Source of the DNA: Myxococcales bacterium
GTDB taxonomy: Bacteria; Myxococcota_A; Polyangia; Haliangiales; Haliangiaceae
Length of the DNA: 64,000 nucleotides
NCBI GenBank assembly: GCA_947483555.1
Contig: CANKMW010000022.1
Location: forward strand, 32,194 to 96,193
Direction: 5' to 3'
The notes beneath the pieces were generated by a model. It searched no databases and was not told the origin of the DNA. It saw only the letters and a program-made list of their open reading frames with translations. This document shows positions 1-6,139 of this stretch, piece by piece; the stretch's first letter is position 1; each line of letters starts with the position of its first letter. Made by a program: the position numbers and the translations under genes.

Positions 1-626
1 CGCAGCGACACCTGCTTGCCGATGTAGACCGTGATCGGGTCGTCGGCCTCGCCGGCGGCGCCGTCGGCGGCGTCGCCGTAGTCGATGGTGGCGAAGCGGC
101 CGCTGCCATCGGCGAGGTCGGCGAACGCGCTCTTGCCACCGGGCACGAAGCGGAACGGGATCTCGCCGGCGGCGGCGATGAGCTCGGCCTCGCCGCGCTC
201 GCCGACCGTGAACAGCTTGGGCCCGTCGTCCTCGAGCTGGATCGCGGCGCCCGGGAAGACCTCGTCCCACGGCGGTGGATCGCCGGCGCCCACGGTCTCG
301 AAGGTCAGGTAGAAGCGCCCCTGGGCCTCGGCCAGCCAGCCCCAGCGACCATCGTCCATCTTGGCGTACCACTCGTCCCAGATGCCGCCGGCCGGGTGGC
401 GGTACTGGGCGCGGCCGACGAGCATGAAGGCCTCGCCTTGCCAGCGGCCATCGGCGAACAGCTTGAGCGGCGACGCGGTCGGCGTCAGGTCGGCGACCTG
501 GCCCAGCGTCTCGACGCCGCGGTCGCCGCGCACCACCGCGGCGCGACAGCTGTCGCAGACCCGCACGAAGCTGTCGTCGTAGCGGAACTCGACCCCGGCG
601 CCGCAGGTCGGGCAGGCGACGTTCAT
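1..626 (-). CDS. DUF4178 family protein with N-terminal zinc ribbon (3' partial)
   Basis: The frame opens with an ATG at 626 and is still open at the left edge, so the C-terminus lies outside the window; 208 codons are visible. Residues 1-27 carry two CxxC pairs (Cys5/Cys8 and Cys24/Cys27), a small zinc-ribbon. The following alpha/beta region has the aromatic-rich segments (for example WDEWYAKMDDGRWGWLAEAQ) that I recognise from DUF4178 proteins. The ATG overlaps the speD stop as ATGA, so the two genes are translationally coupled. From memory, DUF4178 genes recur beside short speD-type and DUF350 genes in many bacteria, but no biochemical role is established. Function is therefore unknown; a link to polyamine or membrane biology is only inferred from the neighbour. 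Family call fairly sure. Confidence 0.75.
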   Translation of the reverse strand, partial: MNVACPTCGAGVEFRYDDSFVRVCDSCRAAVVRGDRGVETLGQVADLTPTASPLKLFADGRWQGEAFMLVGRAQYRHPAGGIWDEWYAKMDDGRWGWLAEAQGRFYLTFETVGAGDPPPWDEVFPGAAIQLEDDGPKLFTVGERGEAELIAAAGEIPFRFVPGGKSAFADLADGSGRFATIDYGDAADGAAGEADDPITVYIGKQVSL

Positions 627-973
627 GGGCCGGCCCCGCGGGCCACCGTGGTCACGGTCACCTTGGTCGCCGCCAGCGCCTCGGCGAGCAGCGCCGGCCA
701 GTCCACGCCGCTGCGCTCACGGCAGCAGTACAGGTTGAACGTGGCGACGCCGCTCTCCGGATAGGTGTGGCAAGCGAGGTGCGACTCGGCGAGCAGGTAG
801 AGCGCGGTGACGCCACCGGGGCCGCCGAAGCGGTGGACCTGCGGCGCGCCGATCACGGTCAGGCCGAGGGCGGCGATCACACCATCGCAGAGCCGGCGCA
901 GCGCGTTCGCGTCGCGCAGGCGCTCGGCGTCGCAGCCGCTGGCGTCGACGATCCACTCGGTGCCGCCGGTCAC
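623..973 (-). CDS. speD: S-adenosylmethionine decarboxylase proenzyme, short bacterial type
   Basis: A 116-residue protein of the short SpeD/SpeH class, a pyruvoyl enzyme that decarboxylates S-adenosylmethionine to supply aminopropyl groups for spermidine synthesis. The signature AESHLACHTYPE is present. By family knowledge the chain self-cleaves before Ser64 to form the pyruvoyl group, with His69 and a downstream Cys (in NLYCC) assisting. Length is normal for the class. The start is GTG at 973; an extended -10 box (TGCTACCTT) ends 8 nt upstream and no Shine-Dalgarno is visible. The stop overlaps the DUF4178 start (ATGA). No spermidine synthase gene is nearby, so some DUF4178-linked SpeD-like proteins could have a different decarboxylase or accessory role. 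Confidence 0.88.
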   Translation of the reverse strand: MTGGTEWIVDASGCDAERLRDANALRRLCDGVIAALGLTVIGAPQVHRFGGPGGVTALYLLAESHLACHTYPESGVATFNLYCCRERSGVDWPALLAEALAATKVTVTTVARGAGP

Positions 974-981
974 GGGCGCTC

Positions 982-990
982 AAGGTAGCA
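982..990 (-). promoter_or_regulatory. Candidate extended -10 box of speD
   Basis: TGCTACCTT on the minus strand, with the TACCTT hexamer ending 8 nt before the GTG start. No convincing -35 was seen. It fits the near-leaderless pattern found at many genes in this window. Confidence 0.4.
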
Positions 991-1041
991 CAGCGTCGAC
1001 TGGCCTGGAGTCCCCGGCCCGCGGCGGCTGGGAACAGATCG

Positions 1042-2415
1042 CTAGCGCAACGCCAGCTCGAGCCCGATGGCGATCAGATCGCGGCTGTGGCCGTGGATTC
1101 CGAGATTCGCCGCCAGCGTCTCGGCGGCGAGCGGGTTGTCCCATGGCAGGCCGGGAGCGCCGACGGTGGTGGTGCGCGCCAGCTGGCGCGACCAGCCCAG
1201 CGTGATGATGGCGGCGCCGGCGGTGAGCTCGGCACCGAACGCCAGGGTGTGGCCGCCGCGATCGACCCCGCCGAGGGTGGTGGCCGGGGTCGTCTGCGCG
1301 GCGCCGCGCCAGCCGTAGCCGGCGGACAGCCAGGCGAAGCCGGGCAGGAGCTCGAGGTCGACGCTGCCATGAAGCGCGCCGTGCGAGCGGCGCCCGATCC
1401 GCGTCGCCAGCCCGGCGATCGGCGCGCTGGCGCCCGAGGCGTCGACGATGCGGGCGGCGGTGATCTCCCAGGCGTCGTCGGCCCGACTCGGGTACGTCCA
1501 CGCCGTGGCCCCGGCCTCGACGGCGAAGCGGGCGCCGACCCAGCGCACGCCGGCGTGGAGCGTGAGCGGCGACCCGAAACGTCCGACCGCGCGGGCGTCG
1601 GCGGCCTCGACGGTCGGCGGCAGGACGGCGCCGATCACCGGGGTGCGCGCAACCGCCACCGTGGCCTCACCGCCGGCGCGGACGTCGTCGGACCAGCTGG
1701 CCCCGAGCGCCAGCTCGATCGGAACGTCACCCGGCGCGAGCAGGGCGCCGATCGCGCCGCCCGCGACGAAGCCATCGGTCGCGGCGATCGCCACGTCGAC
1801 GTCGCGCACCGGGTTGCCGAGCGGCGTGTCGCGACCGCCGAAACCGGCCCACACGCGGCGGCGCTCGGTGGTGTCGACGCGGGCGAAGGTCGCGGCCGCG
1901 CCGATCGCCAGCCACTCGGTCGGCCGCGCGGCGACCCCGAGCGCGACGGTGCGCCGGGTCCAGCGCGCCTCGAGCGCGGCGTAGCGGTGCGGGAAGTCGG
2001 CGCTGACCGTCTCGGCTGGCAGGCCGGGTTCGGGCGCCGGCAGCCGCCGATCGATCGACGCGGTGGTGGCGACGCCGACGCCGACGACCAGGGGGCCGAG
2101 CGTGCCGATCACGCCGGCGAGCGGGATCAGCTCGGCCGGGCCGCGATCGGAGATGCGCGGGTGATCGCCGCCAGCCAGCCAGACGTCGTCATCGATGAAC
2201 AGGCCGGCGACCTGCCCGCGGCGCTCGCTGCGGCGGGCGATCGCCGCCGGGCACGCGAACAGCGCCCCGACGCCGTCGTCGGACACCAGCGCCGCACCGG
2301 CATGGCCGATGGCGCGCGGCGACAGCAGGCCCAGCTCGCCGTCACCGCGGGCCATGGGCGCCGCGACCGTCAGGGCGACCACGGTCGCGAGCGCGGCGCC
2401 AGGGCGGCAGAACAC
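1042..2415 (-). CDS. FadL/OMPP1-like outer-membrane beta-barrel protein
   Basis: A 457-residue exported protein. An N-terminal signal peptide (hydrophobic core ALATVVALTVAAPMARG) is followed by GHAGAALVSDDGVGALFACP, which resembles the opening of FadL-type transporters (GNAG...DD.SA.F.NPA). The rest is alternating short hydrophobic and polar stretches rich in Gly and aromatic residues and ends LELALR, as expected of a beta-barrel. FadL-type proteins take up hydrophobic compounds across the outer membrane; the substrate here is unknown. It is the last gene of the leftward ECF-sigma cluster, 24 bp after a Cys-rich lipoprotein gene, but has its own candidate -10 box (TGCTATCGT) exactly 6 nt before the GTG start. 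The barrel call is good; the transport role is inferred. Confidence 0.65.
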   Translation of the reverse strand: MFCRPGAALATVVALTVAAPMARGDGELGLLSPRAIGHAGAALVSDDGVGALFACPAAIARRSERRGQVAGLFIDDDVWLAGGDHPRISDRGPAELIPLAGVIGTLGPLVVGVGVATTASIDRRLPAPEPGLPAETVSADFPHRYAALEARWTRRTVALGVAARPTEWLAIGAAATFARVDTTERRRVWAGFGGRDTPLGNPVRDVDVAIAATDGFVAGGAIGALLAPGDVPIELALGASWSDDVRAGGEATVAVARTPVIGAVLPPTVEAADARAVGRFGSPLTLHAGVRWVGARFAVEAGATAWTYPSRADDAWEITAARIVDASGASAPIAGLATRIGRRSHGALHGSVDLELLPGFAWLSAGYGWRGAAQTTPATTLGGVDRGGHTLAFGAELTAGAAIITLGWSRQLARTTTVGAPGLPWDNPLAAETLAANLGIHGHSRDLIAIGLELALR

Positions 2416-2421
2416 GCGGCG

Positions 2422-2430
2422 ACGATAGCA
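2422..2430 (-). promoter_or_regulatory. Candidate leaderless promoter (-10) of the FadL-like gene
   Basis: TGCTATCGT on the minus strand; the hexamer TATCGT is followed by exactly six bases and then the GTG start, so transcription would begin at the start codon itself. Confidence 0.4.
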
Positions 2431-2439
2431 GACCCCCGT

Positions 2440-2916
2440 TCAGGGCGCCGAGGCGCACTGACCGTCGCAGCAGCGATCGGTGGCTCGCTTGCACGACGCC
2501 TTGGCGGCGCCGCAGCGCTCGTCGGCCCAGGCGTCACCGGGGAGCTGGGCGGCCAGCTCGCAGATCGATCCGGCGTTGTCGCAGATCGAGTCCGACAGCT
2601 TGCAGACGTCGGCGCAGCGATCGCTGGGGACCCGCTCGCACGTCGTCCGGACCTCGGCCATCGGGGTCGCCGCCATCGAGGCCGCCATCGCCGCGTCGGG
2701 CTGGTCGAGCGCGGCGGCGGTCAGGTCGCGTCCGATCGCGGCGTCGAGCTCGGCGATGCGGGCCCGCAGGTCGTCGGGGCGGCCGCCGAGCAGCGTGGGC
2801 GGATCCTGGGTCGTCGCCGGGGCCGACTTCGAGGACCGCCCGCCGGCGCAGGCGGCCAGGGCCGCGGCCAGCGCGGCGGCGGCGAACAGCGAGACGGACG
2901 AGGCCGACCGGGTCAT
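2440..2916 (-). CDS. Cys-rich lipoprotein, paralogue of the upstream neighbour
   Basis: A 158-residue lipoprotein: signal segment MTRSASSVSLFAAAALAAAL, lipobox LAAC at about residues 20-23, a low-complexity linker, and a C-terminal half with ten cysteines in the pattern C-x(7)-CxxVC-x(5)-IC-x(5)-IC-x(14)-C-x(5)-SC-x(6)-RCCxxxC. The adjacent gene encodes the same pattern, so the pair arose by tandem duplication. The ATG at 2916 overlaps that gene's stop (ATGA). I do not recognise the family. The even spacing of cysteines suggests a disulfide-stabilised periplasmic helical domain rather than a haem or metal site, but this is inference. Confidence 0.75.
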   Translation of the reverse strand: MTRSASSVSLFAAAALAAALAACAGGRSSKSAPATTQDPPTLLGGRPDDLRARIAELDAAIGRDLTAAALDQPDAAMAASMAATPMAEVRTTCERVPSDRCADVCKLSDSICDNAGSICELAAQLPGDAWADERCGAAKASCKRATDRCCDGQCASAP

Positions 2917-3374
2917 GGCGGCGCCGACTCCGGGGGCGGATCCTTGTCGCAGCCGCAGCAGCGCTGCTGCGCCTCGCGACACGAGGCCTTGGCGCTGTCG
3001 CACTTCTCGCGCGCCCAGGCGTCGTTCAGCTCGTCGGCGATGGCGCAGATGCTCTCGGCGTTGTCGCAGATGGCGTCGCCGAGATCGCAGACGTCGTTGC
3101 ATGCGCCGGTCGGCACCCGCGGCAGCACGCAGGCGCGCGCCGCCGTGGTCACCGACATGCGGCTCATCGCCATCACCGCGGCGGCGTCGGGTTCGACGTC
3201 CATGCCGGCCTCGCGGCGCCAGTCGCGGATCTGCGCCCACAGCACGGTGATCTCGTTGCGCCGCGCCTGCTGCTCCGGCCACGGCCGTGGTGCCGACGTC
3301 GAGGCGCAGGCAGCGATCCACCCGCCGGCCGCGGCCACCGCCAGCGCGGCGACCCCCGCGGTCGCGCGCCTCAC
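2913..3374 (-). CDS. Cys-rich lipoprotein, tandem paralogue
   Basis: A 153-residue lipoprotein starting with GTG at 3374, which overlaps the stop of the TPR-like lipoprotein gene as GTGA. The signal peptide ends in IAACAS (lipobox around residue 22). The C-terminal half repeats the cysteine pattern of its neighbour: ACNDVC, AICDNAESIC, a DAWAREKC segment, AKASC and RCCGC. The block DAWA-x-E/R-x-C-x-x-AKASC is almost identical in the two proteins, while the linkers differ. Tight coupling to an ECF sigma/anti-sigma pair suggests both lipoproteins belong to an envelope module under that sigma factor. Function unknown. Confidence 0.75.
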   Translation of the reverse strand: MRRATAGVAALAVAAAGGWIAACASTSAPRPWPEQQARRNEITVLWAQIRDWRREAGMDVEPDAAAVMAMSRMSVTTAARACVLPRVPTGACNDVCDLGDAICDNAESICAIADELNDAWAREKCDSAKASCREAQQRCCGCDKDPPPESAPP

Positions 3375-4012
3375 TTCTCCTCCAGGATGCGCTTCTGCAG
3401 CGCCTCGTTGATCGCGATCGACTTGTCGAACGCGATGATCGCCTGCTTGCGCACTTCTCGGGCCCGGTCGCCGTCAGCGGGCTGACCCGTCGACACCAGC
3501 AGCTCGGCCTGCGCCTGCAGCACCTCGCCCTTGACGGTGTACAGGTTGGCGACGAAGAACGAGTCGCGGCTGGCGACCGCCAGCCCTTCGTCGACGACGC
3601 TCATGGCCGCCTCGACCTGGCCCTGGGCCACCAGCAGCTTGGCGAGCATCGCTCGCGCGTCGAGCACCACGTCCTCCGCCTCGGGGGCCGCGGGCGGGAA
3701 TCGAACCGCGAGGATCTGGCGGACGGCGGCGGTGGCGAGCGGAAGCTGCCCATCGCTCATGTAGACCCGCGCCTTGTGGTGAAAATTCTTTGCCTGCGAC
3801 AGCGCCACCATCAGCGCCTCGTCGATGGCGTCCTCGGGTTCGGTGATCCGGGTCACGGGGCCGCCCCGGCGATCGCTGTCGCTCGAGCAGGCGAAGCCGA
3901 GCGCGACCAGCGCGACACCTGCCAGCACCGCCAGCGCCAGCCGCCCGGCGCGACCCGACGCGGCCCGCCGAGCGCCGGCCCGCAACGATGGGGACGTCAT
4001 GGGCGACCTCAT
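3371..4012 (-). CDS. TPR-like lipoprotein in the ECF operon
   Basis: A 213-residue lipoprotein. The signal core LALAVLAGVALVALGFACSS gives a lipobox with the modified Cys near residue 42. The mature part is helical, with TPR-like pairs (AMLAKLLVAQGQVEAAMSVV, and AIIAFDKSIAINEALQKRI near the end). The ATG at 4012 overlaps the anti-sigma stop (ATGA) and is preferred over the in-frame ATG at 4000. The stop overlaps the next gene as GTGA, so this is one of several translationally coupled genes. Likely a periplasm-facing scaffold; partner and function unknown. Confidence 0.72.
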   Translation of the reverse strand: MRSPMTSPSLRAGARRAASGRAGRLALAVLAGVALVALGFACSSDSDRRGGPVTRITEPEDAIDEALMVALSQAKNFHHKARVYMSDGQLPLATAAVRQILAVRFPPAAPEAEDVVLDARAMLAKLLVAQGQVEAAMSVVDEGLAVASRDSFFVANLYTVKGEVLQAQAELLVSTGQPADGDRAREVRKQAIIAFDKSIAINEALQKRILEEK

Positions 4013-4704
4013 GGGCGACCTCCCTGGTTCGAGCTGGCGGGCCGTTCCACACCGGCGCGCGTGGTGCCGGCGAGCGTGCGCTCGCGGAAGCCGGCGAGAC
4101 GGTCGGCGTAGATGGTGTCGATGCGCAGCACCACGGCGCCGCTGGCCGCATCGAGCGTCGGTGCCGCGGTGATCACGCCGATCAAGGCGTCGGCCGGACG
4201 CGAGCGCAGGTGGACCGCGACCGGCGCCGGAGCGAGCGCGCCGTCCGGCGTCGGGGCGGTGGTCGCCGGACGCAGCACCAGCGCGGCGATCGCGGCGGCG
4301 GCGACGGCGGTGGTGAGACCGGAGAGGAGCCAGGGCGCCAGACGGCGGCCGCGCGCGCGGGACAGCGGGATGACGCCGCCGCGCACTCGCAGCCCCGGAT
4401 CGGTCGGTGAGGTGATCGACCCGGTGGGGTGGCCGCCACCCTTGCGTTCGATCGCCGTCGCCAGCGCCGACTCGACGATGCTGCGGGTGCGCAGGGTGTC
4501 GAGCTCGACCGGCCGGGCCGCGGCCCGGATCACCGTCGCGACCTCGAGCAGCGCACGCTCGTCGGCCGGGACCGCGGCCGGTGGGCGACCGGACAGCACC
4601 TTCTCGATCAGCTCGCCGAACGCACGGGCGCGGGCCTTCTCGGCGGCGTCGGCGACGTCGTCGGGAGCCGGCAGGGCGGTGGGGGTGTCGTCGTCGCGGG
4701 TCAT
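4009..4704 (-). CDS. Putative anti-sigma factor, single TM, no cysteine
   Basis: A 231-residue protein encoded directly after the ECF sigma gene with an ATGA overlap. Residues 1-118 are acidic/helical and would be cytoplasmic. A single transmembrane segment (WLLSGLTTAVAAAAIAALVL, about residues 121-140) follows a basic stretch, and about 90 residues would face the periplasm. This is the layout of a membrane anti-sigma factor. Unlike the common zinc-associated class, no HxxxCxxC motif and no cysteine at all is visible, so it would bind the sigma factor by another fold. Identification rests on position and topology, not on a recognised domain. Confidence 0.6.
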   Translation of the reverse strand: MTRDDDTPTALPAPDDVADAAEKARARAFGELIEKVLSGRPPAAVPADERALLEVATVIRAAARPVELDTLRTRSIVESALATAIERKGGGHPTGSITSPTDPGLRVRGGVIPLSRARGRRLAPWLLSGLTTAVAAAAIAALVLRPATTAPTPDGALAPAPVAVHLRSRPADALIGVITAAPTLDAASGAVVLRIDTIYADRLAGFRERTLAGTTRAGVERPASSNQGGRP

Positions 4705-5351
4705 GACGTGCCGTCCGGGGCCGCGGCGCGATCGCCGAACTTCTTGCGGAACGCGCGCACGGCGCGGTGGAGCAGCACGTCGAACGTGCCGACGGTGACG
4801 GCGAGCCGGCGCGCGCATTCCTCGCGCGACAGCTCGCTGATCAGGCGCAGCTGGATGGCGTTGCGGTAGCGCTCCGGCAGCTCGGTGAGCGCGACCTCGA
4901 TGCGAGCGCGATGCAGCGTGCGCTCCTCCTCGGCCATCATCATGGCGTCGGGGTTGGCGTCGGGATCGCTCTCCGATGGCAGCTCTTGCGCCATCGCGTC
5001 GGCCAGCCGGCGCGATCGCTTGGACGCCCGGTGCACGTCGTAGACCTTGTTGATCGCGATCTGCCGCAGCCACGGGTAGATGGTCTTGCCCTGCCAGGTG
5101 AAGCGGTTGATCTTCTCGACCGCGGTGGCCAGGGTGTCGCGCAGCACGTCCTCCGCGGTCGCGGCGTCGCCGAGCCGGGGCAGGATCACCGTCCCGTACA
5201 GTGGCTTGGCGTAGCGTTCGAGGATGGGCCGCATGGCGTCGAGGTTTCCGCGCTGGGCCTCCTCGACCAGGCGTTGCTCTTCATCGAGCTCGACGGCTGT
5301 GGCAGCTTCGGAGGCCAAGTGCCGATCCTGTAACGCGACGTGACGGGGCAT
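4701..5351 (-). CDS. ECF-type RNA polymerase sigma factor
   Basis: A 216-residue group 4 sigma factor. Region 2 spans about residues 30-110, with a WLRQIAINKVYDVHRASKRS segment typical of region 2.3-2.4. Region 4 spans about 150-205, with LPERYRNAIQLRLISELSRE as region 4.1 and a helix-turn-helix in AVTVGTFDVLLHRAVRAFRK. It would direct RNA polymerase to a dedicated promoter set when freed from the downstream anti-sigma candidate. The gene begins 13 bp after truA and starts a run of five coupled genes ending in two Cys-rich lipoproteins, with a FadL-like barrel next. The signal sensed is unknown; an envelope cue is inferred from the target-like neighbours. Confidence 0.9.
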   Translation of the reverse strand: MPRHVALQDRHLASEAATAVELDEEQRLVEEAQRGNLDAMRPILERYAKPLYGTVILPRLGDAATAEDVLRDTLATAVEKINRFTWQGKTIYPWLRQIAINKVYDVHRASKRSRRLADAMAQELPSESDPDANPDAMMMAEEERTLHRARIEVALTELPERYRNAIQLRLISELSREECARRLAVTVGTFDVLLHRAVRAFRKKFGDRAAAPDGTS

Positions 5352-5364
5352 CTTACACGGCGCC

Positions 5365-6117
5365 TCACGCCTCCGGGGCGTAGCTGACGGCCATCAGACA
5401 CAGGCCCTGCGGCGGCGCGGTCGGCCCCGCCCGGCTACGGTCGAGACTGGCAAGGATCTCGGGCACCTGGCCGGCCGTGAATCGACCTTCGCCAACCTCC
5501 ACCAGGGTGCCGACCAGGATCCGGATCATGTTGCGCAGGAAGGCGTTACCGCGGACGTCGATGGCGAGCAGGTCGGGCTCGGGCCAGCTGAGGGCGACCT
5601 CGTCGATCCGCCGGATGGTGGTGCGCGCCGTGCAACCCGCGGCCCGGAGCGCGGTGAAGTCTCGCTCGCCCGGGAACGCGGTCGCCGCTGCGGTCATGGC
5701 GGCGATGTCGAGGGGCTGTGGTCGATGCCAGACCCGGGTGGCGAGCAAGGCCGAACGGTCCGGTCGCGCCAGCACCAGATAGCGGTAGTGCTTGCCGATC
5801 GCCGAGAAGCGAGGATGGAAGTCGTCGCCGACCTCGCGCGCCTCGGTGATCGCGATCGCCGGCGACAGCAGGCTGTTGAGGCCGCGGCGCACGCCGTGGA
5901 GCGGGATCGTGCGCTCGGTGCGGAACGTCGCCACCTGGCCCAGCGCGTGGACGCCGGCGTCGGTGCGCGACGCGCCGGCGACCGTCACCGGGTGGTCGAG
6001 CAGCCGCGCCAGCGCGGTCTCGAGGTGCTCCTGCACGGTCGGCGCGTTGAGCTGCCGCTGCCAGCCGGCGATGCCGGTGCCGTCGTACTCGATCGTGAGC
6101 CGGATGTGGCGGGGCAC
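5365..6117 (-). CDS. truA: tRNA pseudouridine(38-40) synthase
   Basis: A 250-residue TruA protein that isomerises uridines 38-40 in the anticodon stem of tRNAs. The active-site motif SRTDAGVHALGQ is intact, with the catalytic Asp at residue 53. The conserved N-terminal stretch TIEYDGTGIAGWQRQ and the C-terminal FLRNMIRILVGTLVEVG are present, and the length is normal. The start is taken as GTG at 6117 because an in-frame GAGG ribosome-binding site lies about 8 nt upstream and the protein then begins in register with the family. It follows the barrel fusion gene by 22 bp and precedes the ECF sigma gene by 13 bp. Confidence 0.93.
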   Translation of the reverse strand: MPRHIRLTIEYDGTGIAGWQRQLNAPTVQEHLETALARLLDHPVTVAGASRTDAGVHALGQVATFRTERTIPLHGVRRGLNSLLSPAIAITEAREVGDDFHPRFSAIGKHYRYLVLARPDRSALLATRVWHRPQPLDIAAMTAAATAFPGERDFTALRAAGCTARTTIRRIDEVALSWPEPDLLAIDVRGNAFLRNMIRILVGTLVEVGEGRFTAGQVPEILASLDRSRAGPTAPPQGLCLMAVSYAPEA

Positions 6118-6139
6118 GCGTGACCTCGCCGCGCCGCGG

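Noticed and set aside
1087..3411. Open frame of about 774 codons on the plus strand
   Set aside because: It lies across the FadL-like and Cys-rich lipoprotein genes in antisense, has Arg/Gly/Ala-only composition and crosses real gene boundaries.
3690..3712. GGTTCGATTCCCGCC-like tRNA T-arm sequence on the minus strand
   Set aside because: It encodes part of the TPR-like lipoprotein in frame, and no acceptor stem or anticodon arm could be found around it.
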